DNA of 64,000 nt from Microcella alkalica (lineage in GTDB: Bacteria; Actinomycetota; Actinomycetes; Actinomycetales; Microbacteriaceae): positions 62,001-126,000 of the forward strand of contig NZ_JABUKC010000001.1 of assembly GCF_014595885.1 (NCBI RefSeq), given 5' to 3'. Below, piece after piece: positions 25,618 through 34,590 of this stretch (within the stretch, counting starts at the first letter, position 1; each line of letters starts with the position of its first letter). The translations under genes and the position numbers were made by a program. The notes beneath the pieces are model-generated. The model was not told where the DNA came from, made no database searches, and worked only from the letters and a program-made list of their open reading frames with translations.

Positions 25618-26541
25618 CTAGCGCACGCGCGCGATCACGTCGCGCGCGATGAGGTCGAGGTGGTCGAGGTCGGTCATGTCCACCGTCTGCAGGTAGACGC
25701 GGCTCGCGCCGAGCTCGAGCAGCCGCTCGAGCTTCCCGGCGACCTGCGTGGGCGTGCCCACCAGGCGCGCGTCGTGCGGCGAGTCGGGGTCGATGCCGAC
25801 GGCCGCGCACCGGCGGCGCAGCTCGGCTTCGTCGTCGGCGACGACCGTCGGCAGCGCGACCGACAGGCGCAGGGTGGCGGGGTCGCGCTCCTCCTCCTCG
25901 CACACGCGCAGCACGTTGGCGAACTTCTCGGCGACCGTGGCCTCGTCGACGAAGCCGATGTTGAACTCGGTCGCGTAGCGGGCGGCGAGCTGCGGGGTGC
26001 GGCGCGGGCCGCCGCCTCCGACGATGACGGGGATCTGCGGCTGCGCGGGCTTCGGCAGCGCGGGCGCGTCGAGCAGGGAGTAGTGGTCGCCCTCGAACGA
26101 GAACGTGGCGCCGTCGGGGGTGGCCCAGAGGCCCGTCACGATCGCGAGCTGCTCCTCGAGCATCCCGAACCGCTTCTCGGGAAAGGGGATGCCGTATGCC
26201 GTGTGCTCCGTCGCGAACCAGCCGGTGCCGAGGCCGAGCTCGACGCGGCCGCCCGACATGCGGTCGACCTGCGCGACCTGGATGGCGAGGATGCCCGGCA
26301 CGCGGAACGTCGCCGACGACACCAGCGTGCCGAGCCTGATCGTGCTCGTCTCGCGGGCGAGGCCGGCGAGGGTCGTCCAGGCGTCGGTGGGGCCGGGCAG
26401 CCCGTCGCCGTCGCCCATGACGTGGTAGTGGTCGCTGCGGAACCATCCGTCGAAGCCGAGCGCCTCGGCGCGGCGGGCGTGCGCGAGCTGCGTCTCGTAG
26501 TCGGCGCCCTGCTGGGGCTCGGTGAACGCGCAGAACTGCAT
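25618..26541 (-). CDS. LLM-class flavin-dependent oxidoreductase
   Basis: A 307-residue luciferase-like monooxygenase-fold protein: FCAFTEPQQGADYETQLAHARRAEALGFDGWFRSDHY at the N terminus, GTLVSSATFR and GLGTGWFATEH in the barrel, and PQIPVIVGGGGPRRT. The subgroup often uses F420 instead of FMN, so it may be F420-dependent. AAGGAG lies 5 bases before the ATG. It leads an operon with a serine hydrolase and an esterase, hinting at a small degradative or detoxifying pathway. Confidence 0.87.
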   Translation of the reverse strand: MQFCAFTEPQQGADYETQLAHARRAEALGFDGWFRSDHYHVMGDGDGLPGPTDAWTTLAGLARETSTIRLGTLVSSATFRVPGILAIQVAQVDRMSGGRVELGLGTGWFATEHTAYGIPFPEKRFGMLEEQLAIVTGLWATPDGATFSFEGDHYSLLDAPALPKPAQPQIPVIVGGGGPRRTPQLAARYATEFNIGFVDEATVAEKFANVLRVCEEEERDPATLRLSVALPTVVADDEAELRRRCAAVGIDPDSPHDARLVGTPTQVAGKLERLLELGASRVYLQTVDMTDLDHLDLIARDVIARVR

Positions 26542-26681
26542 GGATGCTCCTTGGGGAGGTCGCGGCGGTGCGTCGAGCCTAGGCGCTCGTCCTGACGGGG
26601 TGCCGCTCTCGCGCAGACCGCACGACGCACCTTCGCGCGCGGGGGCGACACCGCCGCGCCGCGCCCCCTACGCTCGGAGGC

Positions 26682-26720
26682 ATGACGACGCGACGAGGCG
26701 CGAGCCGGGGGCGGTGCTGA
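26682..26720 (+). CDS. 12-residue leader peptide candidate
   Basis: A short reading frame MTTRRGASRGRC starts with ATG 7 bases after a TACGCT -10-like hexamer (26669-26674), so it could be translated from a leaderless mRNA. Its TGA stop overlaps the ATG of the aldo/keto reductase (TGATG), a layout typical of coupled re-initiation. It has four Arg and ends in Cys. The Arg and Cys content could couple it to amino-acid supply, but it may simply load ribosomes. Only the layout supports it. Confidence 0.4.
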   Translation: MTTRRGASRGRC

Positions 26721-27562
26721 TGGGCTTCACGCTGCCGGAGCGCGGCGTCGTGCTCGGCGTCGCCTCGCTCGTGCTCAAGGAGGGCGCGACGGTGGATGCG
26801 GCGCTCGCCGTCGTGCGGGCCGCCGTCGGCGCCGGCGTGCTCGCCATCGACACCGCGCGCGCTTACGCCACGGTCGACGACGACGCGGCGGGGGAGCGCA
26901 TCGCGCAGGCGGCGCGGGCGCAGCGGCCGGGTATCCCCATCATCACGAAAGCCGGCCACTTCCGGGTCGCGCGCGCCGCGTGGGACGTCGACGGCAGCGC
27001 CGAGCGCGTGCGCGCCGACGCGCTGCGCAGCCGCGAGGTGCTCGGCGCGCCGCCGAGCCTGCTCCTGCTGCACCGCGCCGACCGGGTCGACGACCTCGAC
27101 GCGTCGGTGCACGAGCTCGCGACGCTGCGTGAGGAGGGCGTCGTCGAGGCGATCGGCCTGTCGAACGCAAGCATCGAGCTGCTCGACCGGGCGCGGGCGA
27201 TCACGACGATCGACGCGGTCGAGAACCGCTACGCCTTCGGCCTCGACCCCGCCGACGAGTACCGCTACTGCCGCGGGGCGGGCATCCCCTTCCTCGCCTA
27301 CGCGCCGTTCGGCGGCCCCAAGGCCGAGCCGCTCGCCACGCGCGTGCCCCGCGTCGCGGCGCTCGCCATGAGCCGCGGCGACTCGGTGCACCGCTCGGCG
27401 CTCGCCGCCATGCTCGACGCGATGCCGGGCGCCTGGCCCGTCATCGGCTCGACCCGGGTCGAGTCGGTGCTCGACTCGATCGGCGCCGCCGACCTCGCCG
27501 TCGACGACTCGCTGCGGCAAGCTTTCGCCGACGACCTCGCCTCGCGCGGGGTCGGGCTCTAG
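26720..27562 (+). CDS. aldo/keto reductase
   Basis: A 280-residue AKR-superfamily TIM-barrel reductase. The catalytic set is visible: DTARAYAT (Asp and Tyr), ITKAGHF (Lys) and LLLLHRADRV (His). C-terminal IGSTRVESVLDSI binds NADPH. The length is slightly below the usual 300-330. The ATG at 26720 overlaps the stop of a 12-codon frame and has no ribosome-binding site of its own; an in-frame GTG at 26714 is an alternative. The substrate is unknown. It is transcribed away from the LLM operon. Confidence 0.85.
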   Translation: MGFTLPERGVVLGVASLVLKEGATVDAALAVVRAAVGAGVLAIDTARAYATVDDDAAGERIAQAARAQRPGIPIITKAGHFRVARAAWDVDGSAERVRADALRSREVLGAPPSLLLLHRADRVDDLDASVHELATLREEGVVEAIGLSNASIELLDRARAITTIDAVENRYAFGLDPADEYRYCRGAGIPFLAYAPFGGPKAEPLATRVPRVAALAMSRGDSVHRSALAAMLDAMPGAWPVIGSTRVESVLDSIGAADLAVDDSLRQAFADDLASRGVGL

Positions 27563-27675
27563 GTCTCCTTCACTCTGCGCCGACCCGTTCGTCAGGGCCG
27601 CTCGCGCGCGCCATTCCCCGTGCCTCGCCCTCGACGCTCAACGGCGCCCCGTGACGAAACCGAAATATGTTGTGC

Positions 27676-27748
27676 TTGACCACATAACAGGCCCGACGTA
27701 TATTCAGACCGTCCCCATCACTTTCGACGCAGAAGTCGAAACTTTCGA
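27676..27748 (+). promoter_or_regulatory. xylo-oligosaccharide importer promoter with LacI-type operator
   Basis: A strong promoter TTGACC (27676-27681)-N17-TATATT (27699-27704). The palindrome TCGAAA-C-TTTCGA (27736-27748) lies about 25 bases after the expected start site, overlapped by TTTCGAC-N6-GTCGAAA (27722-27741). A closely related sequence, CCGTAACTTTCGG, lies upstream of the LacI gene at 37856, with 10 of 13 positions equal. GTTGTG-N3-GACCA around the -35 resembles the ROK-gene region at 39161-39175. Confidence 0.7.
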
Positions 27749-27756
27749 GAGGTTCA

Positions 27757-29076
27757 ATGATGAACAGACGAGCACCGAGGCGCTGGGCGGCTCTCGCCCT
27801 CACCGGCCTCGCCATCGGCTCGCTCGCCGCGTGCGCCCCCGCGGGCGGCACGAGCGGCGGCGGCGACGGCGACGAGGTCACCCTGACCTGGTGGCACAAC
27901 GGAACCGGAGAGCCGCTGCTCGGCTTCTGGGAGGACGTCGCCGCCGAGTTCGAAGAGGCCAACCCGGGCGTCAACGTCGAGGTCACCGCCTACCAGAACG
28001 AAGAGCTGCAGCGCACGCTGATCCCGAACCAGCTCCGCACCGGCAGCGGGCTCGACCTCTTCCAGCAGTGGGGCGCGGGCGAGCTCGCCGCCCAGGTCGA
28101 GGCGGGCTACGTCAAGGACATCAGCGACGACATCGCCGAGCGGGTCGACGAGCTCGGCGGCGTGGTCGCCCCGTGGCAGGTCGACGGCGCCACCTACGGC
28201 CTGCCCTTCAACTTCGGCATCTCGGGCTTCTGGTACAACACCGAGCTGTTCGAGCAGGCCGGCATCGAGGGCACTCCCGAGACCCTCGACGAGCTCTACG
28301 ACGCCATCGACAAGCTCAAGGCCGCGGGCATCACGCCCATCGCGGTCGGCGCGGGCGACGGCTGGCCGGCGGCGCACTACTGGTACCACTTCGCGCTGAA
28401 GTCGTGCTCGCCCGAGGTGCTGCAGCAGGCGCAGATCGACTACACCTTCGACGACGCGTGCTTCGTCGAGGCGGGCGAACTGCTCGAGGAGTTCATCGGC
28501 AGCGACCCGTTCAACGAGGGCTTCCTCGCCACGAGCGCCCAGCAGGGCGCCGGCAGCTCGGCGGGCCTCCTCGCCACGGGCAACGCGGCCATGGAGCTCA
28601 TGGGCCACTGGAACCCGGGCGTCATGGGTGGCATCCTCCAGGAAGAGACCGGCAACGCCGACGCGACCCCGCCGGAGTTCCTCGGCTGGTTCAACTTCCC
28701 CGCCATCGACGGCGCGCAGGGCGACCCGACGGCCGCGCTCGGCGGCGGCGACGGCTTCTCGTGCACCGCGTGGGCTCCGCCGGAGTGCACCGAGCTGCTC
28801 GAGTACATCACCAGTGTCGAGGTGCAGACCCGCTTCGGTGAGATCGGTGCGGGCATCCCCGTCACGCCCGGCTCGGAGGCCGGCATCAGCGACCCGAACC
28901 TCCAGCAGGTGCTCGCGGGTCTGCAGGAGTCGACCTACGTGCAGCTCTGGCTCGACACCGCCTACGGCCCGACCGTCGGCGGCGCCATGAACGAGGGCAT
29001 CGTCTCGCTCTTCGGCGGCCAGGGCTCGCCCGAGAGCATCATCGACAGCATGAGGAACGCCGCGGCGACGCTGTAA
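27757..29076 (+). CDS. ABC transporter substrate-binding lipoprotein, BxlE-like
   Basis: A 439-residue family-1 extracellular solute-binding protein. The lipobox is LAAC (Cys26 by count from the first Met), and the mature N terminus is EVTLTWWHNGTGEPLLGFWEDVAAEFEEANPGV, typical of carbohydrate binders. It leads an operon with two permeases, a GH3 and a GH10 enzyme, the same order as Streptomyces bxlEFG-bxlA, so xylobiose or longer xylo-oligomers are the likely ligands. GAGAGG precedes the ATG; the second Met codon at 27760 is also possible. Confidence 0.9.
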   Translation: MMNRRAPRRWAALALTGLAIGSLAACAPAGGTSGGGDGDEVTLTWWHNGTGEPLLGFWEDVAAEFEEANPGVNVEVTAYQNEELQRTLIPNQLRTGSGLDLFQQWGAGELAAQVEAGYVKDISDDIAERVDELGGVVAPWQVDGATYGLPFNFGISGFWYNTELFEQAGIEGTPETLDELYDAIDKLKAAGITPIAVGAGDGWPAAHYWYHFALKSCSPEVLQQAQIDYTFDDACFVEAGELLEEFIGSDPFNEGFLATSAQQGAGSSAGLLATGNAAMELMGHWNPGVMGGILQEETGNADATPPEFLGWFNFPAIDGAQGDPTAALGGGDGFSCTAWAPPECTELLEYITSVEVQTRFGEIGAGIPVTPGSEAGISDPNLQQVLAGLQESTYVQLWLDTAYGPTVGGAMNEGIVSLFGGQGSPESIIDSMRNAAATL

Positions 29077-29081
29077 CCCTC

Positions 29082-30068
29082 ATGGCTCTCTCCACGATGA
29101 ACACCGGGCCCGCGGTCACCGCCGCGGGCCCGGTGCCCACGCCCGACCGACCGTCCGCCCCCGCACGCCGGCGCCGTCAGCGCTCCGGCGGCCTGCTGCT
29201 CATCTGGGTCTTTGTGCTGCCCGCGCTGCTCGTCTACACGACATTCGTGCTCGTGCCCGTGGCCCTCGCCGCCGTCTACAGCTTCTTCAACTGGAACGGC
29301 CTCGGCCCACTCGACCGCTTCATCGGCGTCGACAACTACGCCCGCGCCCTGCAAGATCCGATCTTCCTCGGGGCGATGGGCCACAACTTCGCAATCGTCG
29401 CCCTCTCGCTCGCCGTGCAGGGGCCCCTCGCGATCGCGATCGCCCTCTTGCTGAATCGACGGATGCGCGGCCGCGCCCTCATCCGCACCCTCATCTTCGT
29501 CCCGTACGTGCTGAGCGAGGTCGTCGCGGGTCTCGCGTTCCGCCTCATGCTCCCGCCCGGCGGCCCCGTCGACACCTTCCTCACGTCGCTCGGCTGGACC
29601 GGCGAGAAGCCGCTCTGGCTCGCCGACCCCGAGGTCGCCTTCTGGACCCTCTTCGCCGTCATCACGTGGAAGTACCTGGGCTTCGCGATCATCCTCATGC
29701 TCGCTGGCCTGCAGGGTGTGCCGGAGGAGCTCAGCGAGGCCGCCGCGATCGACGGCGCCAGCTGGTGGCAGACGCAGCGCTACATCACGCTGCCGCTGCT
29801 CGGGCCGACGATCCGCATCTGGGCCTTTCTGTCGATGATCGGCTCGCTGCAGCTGTTCGACATGGTCTTCATCCTCACGGGGGGTGGGCCGCTCAACGCC
29901 ACCGAGACGATGGCGACCTACATGGTCGAGTACGGCAACGGCCGCTCGCAGATCGGCTACGGCAGCGCCGTCGCGGTCATCCTCTTCGTCGTCTCGCTCG
30001 TCATCGCGCTGGCCTACCAGCGCTTCGTCCTCCGCCGCGACCTCCGCGGCGCCATCACGAGGGGCTGA
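29082..30068 (+). CDS. sugar ABC transporter permease (MalF type), BxlF-like
   Basis: A 328-residue permease with about six helices. The N-terminal ~35 residues are basic and hydrophilic. The coupling loop is GVPEELSEAAAIDGASWWQTQRYITLPLLGPT (EAA motif). It starts 5 bases after the binding-protein stop, so it is in the same operon. It pairs with the next gene to form the channel. The ATPase is not encoded here; in relatives a shared MsiK-type ATPase serves several importers. Confidence 0.91.
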   Translation: MALSTMNTGPAVTAAGPVPTPDRPSAPARRRRQRSGGLLLIWVFVLPALLVYTTFVLVPVALAAVYSFFNWNGLGPLDRFIGVDNYARALQDPIFLGAMGHNFAIVALSLAVQGPLAIAIALLLNRRMRGRALIRTLIFVPYVLSEVVAGLAFRLMLPPGGPVDTFLTSLGWTGEKPLWLADPEVAFWTLFAVITWKYLGFAIILMLAGLQGVPEELSEAAAIDGASWWQTQRYITLPLLGPTIRIWAFLSMIGSLQLFDMVFILTGGGPLNATETMATYMVEYGNGRSQIGYGSAVAVILFVVSLVIALAYQRFVLRRDLRGAITRG

Positions 30069-30071
30069 GCC

Positions 30072-30977
30072 GTGGCCACCGCGATCGCACCCGTCCGTTC
30101 GACCCGCCCAGGGGCATCCCCGAAGCGCCCCCGATCGAGCGCCCCGAGCGGCCCCACGGGCGGCCGCTGGGGCACGCCCGTGGCGTACATCATCGCGCTC
30201 GTGATGTGCGGCATCACGGTCGCGCCGGTGATCTACGTGATCCTCGGCGGGTTCCGCACCACCGCGCAGATCAACAGCGACCCCTCGGGTCTGCCCGACC
30301 CGTGGGTGCTCGAGAAGTACGGCGCGGTCTTCGCCGACCCGAACTTCTGGACCCAGTTCGGCAACTCGACGATCGTCGCCGTCGCGACGACCCTCGGCGT
30401 CGTGCTGCTCGGCGTCATGGCGGCGTTCGTCATCGCCCGCTACGAGTTCGTCGGGCGCGGGCTGCTGTTCTCGCTGTTCACGGCCGGGCTGCTGTTCCCG
30501 CTCACGGTCGCCGTGCTGCCGCTGTTCACGATGCTGCGCTCGTTCGGGCTGCTCGGCAACCTGCTCGCCGTGATCGGCCCGCAGATCGCCTTCGCCCTGC
30601 CGACGACGATCATCATTCTCGTGCCGTTCCTCCGGGCGATCCCGGCCGAACTCGAGGACGCCGCCCTCATCGACGGCGCCGGCCGCTTCACCTTCTTCTG
30701 GCGCGTGCTGCTGCCGCTGTCGTGGCCGGGCCTCGTCACGGTCGGCGTGCTCGCCTTCGTCGCGAGCTGGAACGCCTACCTGCTGCCGCTGCTGCTGCTC
30801 GGCAACCCCGCGACGGCCACGCTGCCGGTCGGCGTGCAGTACTTCTCGACCGCCTACTCGCAAGACACGGCCGGCGTGCTCGCCTTCACCTCGATCGCGA
30901 TGCTGCCCGCCCTGCTGTTCTTCACCCTCGCCCAGCGCCGCATCGTCGGCGGCCTGACAGGAGCCGTCAAGGGATGA
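30072..30977 (+). CDS. sugar ABC transporter permease (MalG type), BxlG-like
   Basis: A 301-residue permease with about six helices and the EAA loop AIPAELEDAALIDGAGRFTFFWRVLLPLSWP. I chose the GTG at 30072, 3 bases after the upstream stop; its ribosome-binding site is weak, so coupling is likely. Its stop overlaps the GH3 start (ATGA). With the previous gene it should import xylo-oligosaccharides. Confidence 0.9.
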   Translation: MATAIAPVRSTRPGASPKRPRSSAPSGPTGGRWGTPVAYIIALVMCGITVAPVIYVILGGFRTTAQINSDPSGLPDPWVLEKYGAVFADPNFWTQFGNSTIVAVATTLGVVLLGVMAAFVIARYEFVGRGLLFSLFTAGLLFPLTVAVLPLFTMLRSFGLLGNLLAVIGPQIAFALPTTIIILVPFLRAIPAELEDAALIDGAGRFTFFWRVLLPLSWPGLVTVGVLAFVASWNAYLLPLLLLGNPATATLPVGVQYFSTAYSQDTAGVLAFTSIAMLPALLFFTLAQRRIVGGLTGAVKG

Positions 30978-33364
30978 CCATCCACACCGCCCCCGCCCTC
31001 TCGACCGACGGCGCCGCGCCCTGGCGCGACCGTCGCCTCGACCCCGCGGCGCGCGTCGAGGCGCTCGTCGCCGCGATGACGCTGCCCGAGAAGCTCGCCC
31101 AGCTGTACGGCGTGTGGGTCGGCGCCGGCGCCGACGGCGGCGACGTCGCGCCGCACCAGCATGACCTCGACGACGCGATCGATCTCGACGAGATCCTGCC
31201 CGAGGGGCTCGGCCAGCTGACGCGGCCGTTCGGCTCCGCCCCGGTGGATGCCGGGCTCGGCGCGCTGAGTCTCGTCACGACCCAGCGCCGCATCGTCGCG
31301 CAGAGCCGCTTCGGCATCCCGGCGCTCGCGCACGAGGAGTGCCTCGCGGGCTTCGCCGCCTGGGGAGCCACCGCGTATCCGGTGCCGCTGTCGTGGGGTG
31401 CGAGCTTCGACCCCGAGCTCGTCGAGCGCATGGCCGCGCGCATCGGCGCGGACATGCGCTCGGTGGGCGTGCACCAGGGTCTCGCGCCCGTGCTCGACGT
31501 CGTGCGCGACGCCCGCTGGGGTCGCGTCGAAGAGACGATCGGCGAGGACCCGTACCTCGTCGCGACGGTCGGCAGCGCCTACGTGCGGGGCCTGGAGTCG
31601 TCGGGCATCGTCGCGACCCTCAAGCACTTCGTCGGCTACTCGGCCTCGCGCGCCGGCCGCAACCTCGCCCCCGTGTCGATCGGCGAGCGCGAGCTGGCCG
31701 ACGTGCTGCTGCCGCCGTTCGAGATGGCGGTGCGCGAGGGTGGCGCGCGCAGCGTCATGAACTCGTACACCGACCTCGACGGCGTGCCGAGCGCCGCCGA
31801 CCGCCGACTGCTCACCGAGCTGCTGCGCGACGAGTGGGGTTTCACCGGCACGGTCGTCGCCGACTACTTCGCGATCGCGTTCCTCAAGCTCCTGCACGGC
31901 ACGGCGTCGACGTGGGCCGAGGCGGCGGGTTCCGCCCTCGAGGCGGGCATCGACGTCGAGCTGCCGACCGTGAAGACCTTCGGCGAGCCGCTGCGCCGCG
32001 CCGTCGAGGAGGGCGTCGTCGACGAGGCGCTCGTCGACACGGCGCTGCGTCGCGTGCTCGCGCAGAAGCTCGAGCTCGGCCTGCTCGACGACGACTACGA
32101 CCCGGTGCCGCCGGCGCTCGCGGGCGTCGCGCTCGACGCCGAGTCGGTGCGCGGCGCGATCGACCTCGACCCGGCGCCGAACCGCGCCCTCGCGCGCGTG
32201 CTCGCCGAGCGCTCGATCGTGCTCGTGCGCAACGAGGGGCTGTTGCCGCTCGCGCCAGCGGGTGCGGCAGCGCCGCGGCGCGTGGCCGTGATCGGCCCCA
32301 ACGCCGACGAGCGCTACGCGATGCTCGGCTGCTACTCCTTCCCCACGCACGTCGTCACGCAGCATCCGGGCGTCGAGATGGGCATCGACATCGCGACCGT
32401 GCTGGATGCCGTGCGCACCGAGTTCCCGTCGGCGTCGATCGCGCACGCGGTCGGCACGGGCGTCGACGACGGAGCGACCGACGGCATCCCCGCCGCGGTC
32501 GAGGCCGCGGCCGCGGCCGACGTCGCGATCGTCGTGCTCGGCGACCGCGCCGGGCTCTTCGGCCGCGGCACGAGCGGCGAGGGCTGCGACGCCGACGACC
32601 TCGCCCTACCCGGCGCGCAGCAGGCGCTGCTCGACGCGGTGCTCGACTCGGGCACGCCCGTCGTGCTCGTGCTGCTCTCCGGCCGGCCCTACGCGCTCGG
32701 CGGCGCCGAGGCGCGGGCGGCCGCGATCGTGCAGGCGTTCTTCCCCGGCGAGGAGGGCGCGGGCGCGATCGCCGGCGTGCTGAGCGGCCGCGTCGAGCCC
32801 TCCGGGCGACTGCCGGTGAGCATCCCCGCCCATCGAGGGGTGCAGCCGTCGACCTACCTGGCGGCGCCGCTCGCCCGTCGCAGCGGGGTGTCGAACATCG
32901 ACCCCACCGCGGCCTTCCCCTTCGGGCACGGGCTCGGCTACGGCTCAGCCACGTGGACCGACCTCGAGAGCCCCGACGTGCGCGTCGGCGTCGACGGCGA
33001 GATCGTGCTGTCGCTGCGGCTCGTCAACACGGGCGAGCGCGACGCGGTCGAGGTCGTGCAGCTCTACCTGCACGACCCGGTCGCCTCCGTCGTGCGGCCC
33101 GTGCAGCGGCTTATCGGCTATCGCCGGGTCGAGGTGCCTGCCGGGTCGAGCGCGCGCGTCGTCGCGACCGTGCCCGCCGACCTCGCCGGCTTCACCGGCC
33201 GCGACGGTCGCCGCATCGTCGAGCCCGGCGCGATCGAGCTCGGGTTCGGCCGCTCGAGCGCCGACATCCCGCTCGTGCACCGCGTCGAGCTCGAGGGCGC
33301 GACGCGAGAGCTCGGCGCCGACCGGGCCGTGCACGCGCGCTTCCAGGTGCTGCCCGGCGCATGA
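30974..33364 (+). CDS. glycoside hydrolase family 3, probably beta-xylosidase
   Basis: A 796-residue GH3 enzyme: (alpha/beta)8 barrel at about residues 20-360 with nucleophile Asp297 in TVVADYF, an alpha/beta sandwich at about 400-620 holding the acid/base, and a fibronectin-like C-terminal domain (VRLVNTGERDAVEVVQLYLHD). There is no signal peptide, so it acts inside the cell on imported oligomers. The ATG at 30974 overlaps the permease stop and its own stop overlaps the GH10 start. Operon position equals bxlA of Streptomyces, supporting beta-xylosidase over beta-glucosidase, but sequence alone does not settle the specificity. Confidence 0.9.
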   Translation: MTIHTAPALSTDGAAPWRDRRLDPAARVEALVAAMTLPEKLAQLYGVWVGAGADGGDVAPHQHDLDDAIDLDEILPEGLGQLTRPFGSAPVDAGLGALSLVTTQRRIVAQSRFGIPALAHEECLAGFAAWGATAYPVPLSWGASFDPELVERMAARIGADMRSVGVHQGLAPVLDVVRDARWGRVEETIGEDPYLVATVGSAYVRGLESSGIVATLKHFVGYSASRAGRNLAPVSIGERELADVLLPPFEMAVREGGARSVMNSYTDLDGVPSAADRRLLTELLRDEWGFTGTVVADYFAIAFLKLLHGTASTWAEAAGSALEAGIDVELPTVKTFGEPLRRAVEEGVVDEALVDTALRRVLAQKLELGLLDDDYDPVPPALAGVALDAESVRGAIDLDPAPNRALARVLAERSIVLVRNEGLLPLAPAGAAAPRRVAVIGPNADERYAMLGCYSFPTHVVTQHPGVEMGIDIATVLDAVRTEFPSASIAHAVGTGVDDGATDGIPAAVEAAAAADVAIVVLGDRAGLFGRGTSGEGCDADDLALPGAQQALLDAVLDSGTPVVLVLLSGRPYALGGAEARAAAIVQAFFPGEEGAGAIAGVLSGRVEPSGRLPVSIPAHRGVQPSTYLAAPLARRSGVSNIDPTAAFPFGHGLGYGSATWTDLESPDVRVGVDGEIVLSLRLVNTGERDAVEVVQLYLHDPVASVVRPVQRLIGYRRVEVPAGSSARVVATVPADLAGFTGRDGRRIVEPGAIELGFGRSSADIPLVHRVELEGATRELGADRAVHARFQVLPGA

Positions 33365-34590
33365 GCGAGGCCCTCGCGCACCGCCGCGGCGAGGTCGAGC
33401 TCAGGGTGCTCGACCTCGCCGGGCGGCCGCTCGCCGACCGCGAGGTCGTCGTCGAGCAGGTGCGGCACGCCTTCGCGTTCGGCTGCATCGGCTTCGACCT
33501 CATCGACCACGCCACCGGCGATCGGGACGAGTCGGCCCTCGCCGCCGACTGGCTCGAGCTGTTCTCCCTCGCGGTGCTGCCGTTCTACTGGGGCGATTTC
33601 GAGCCCCGGCGGGGGCGTCCGGCGACGCGTCGGCTGCAGACGGCGGCGCGCTGGTTCCGCGACCGCGGGGTGCGCGTCAAGGGGCACCCGCTCGTGTGGC
33701 ACACCGTCAAGGCGGCCTGGCTCGACGCGCTGCCCGACGCCGAGGCCGAGGCGCTCGTGCGGGCGCGGGTGCGCCGCGAGGTCGCCGACTTCGGCGGTCT
33801 CGTCGACGAGTGGGACGCCATCAACGAGGTCGTCATCATGCCCGACTTCGTCAACGAGCCCGACGGCGTGCCGAACGCGATCTCGCGCATCGCGCGCCGC
33901 CTCGGCCGCGTCGAGATGGTGCGGCTCGCCGTCGACGAGGCGCGCTCGGTCGACCCGAGCGCGCGCCTGCTGCTCAACGACTTCGACCTCTCGGCTGACT
34001 ACGAGCGGCTCATCGAGGGGGTGCTCGAGGCGGGCATCCGGCTCGACGGCATCGGCGTGCAGACGCACATGCACCAGGGGTTCCGCGGCGCGCAGCTGCT
34101 CGAGCTCGCCGACCGCTTCGGGCGCTTCGGGCTGCCCGTGCACTTCAGCGAGAGCTCGCTCGTCTCGGGTGACCTCATGCCCGCGCACATCGTCGACCTC
34201 AACGATCACGTCGTCGACGAGTGGCCGTCGACGCCCGAGGGCGAGGTGCGGCAGGCCGACGAGCTCGAGCAGCTCTACCGCATGCTCGTGGGGCACCCGG
34301 CGGTCGCGTCGATCACCTACTGGGGCATCACCGACCACGGAGCCTGGCTCGGTGCACCCATTGGCCTCGTGCGCGCCGACGGCTCGCGCAAGCCCTCGTT
34401 CGACCGCCTGCGGTCACTCGTGCGCGACGAGTGGTGGCTTCCGGCGACGACGCTGCGCACCGACGGCGAGGGTCGCGTGCGCGTCACCGGCTTGGCGGGC
34501 GACTACGTGATCACGGCGGCGGATGCTCGTGCCGAGTTCGCGCTGCCCGTGGGCTCGTCGACGCAGGTCGTCGAGCTCGGCGCCGCCTGA
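33361..34590 (+). CDS. glycoside hydrolase family 10, intracellular endo-beta-1,4-xylanase
   Basis: A 409-residue GH10 protein. The barrel shows FYWGDFEP, GHPLVWHT, acid/base Glu156 in WDAINE (usually WDVVNE), and nucleophile Glu264 in VHFSES (usually ITELD), then ITYWGITDHGAW. There is no signal peptide or carbohydrate-binding module, so it should cut short xylo-oligomers in the cytoplasm. The last ~60 residues form a small extra segment. The ATG overlaps the GH3 stop (ATGA). The last 88 bases overlap the 3' end of the opposite-strand DUF488 gene. Confidence 0.88.
   Translation: MSEALAHRRGEVELRVLDLAGRPLADREVVVEQVRHAFAFGCIGFDLIDHATGDRDESALAADWLELFSLAVLPFYWGDFEPRRGRPATRRLQTAARWFRDRGVRVKGHPLVWHTVKAAWLDALPDAEAEALVRARVRREVADFGGLVDEWDAINEVVIMPDFVNEPDGVPNAISRIARRLGRVEMVRLAVDEARSVDPSARLLLNDFDLSADYERLIEGVLEAGIRLDGIGVQTHMHQGFRGAQLLELADRFGRFGLPVHFSESSLVSGDLMPAHIVDLNDHVVDEWPSTPEGEVRQADELEQLYRMLVGHPAVASITYWGITDHGAWLGAPIGLVRADGSRKPSFDRLRSLVRDEWWLPATTLRTDGEGRVRVTGLAGDYVITAADARAEFALPVGSSTQVVELGAA

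Noticed and set aside
27570-27986. A 138-codon minus-strand frame in the importer promoter region
   Set aside because: It overlaps the promoter, operator and signal peptide of the binding-protein gene, and it has no family features.
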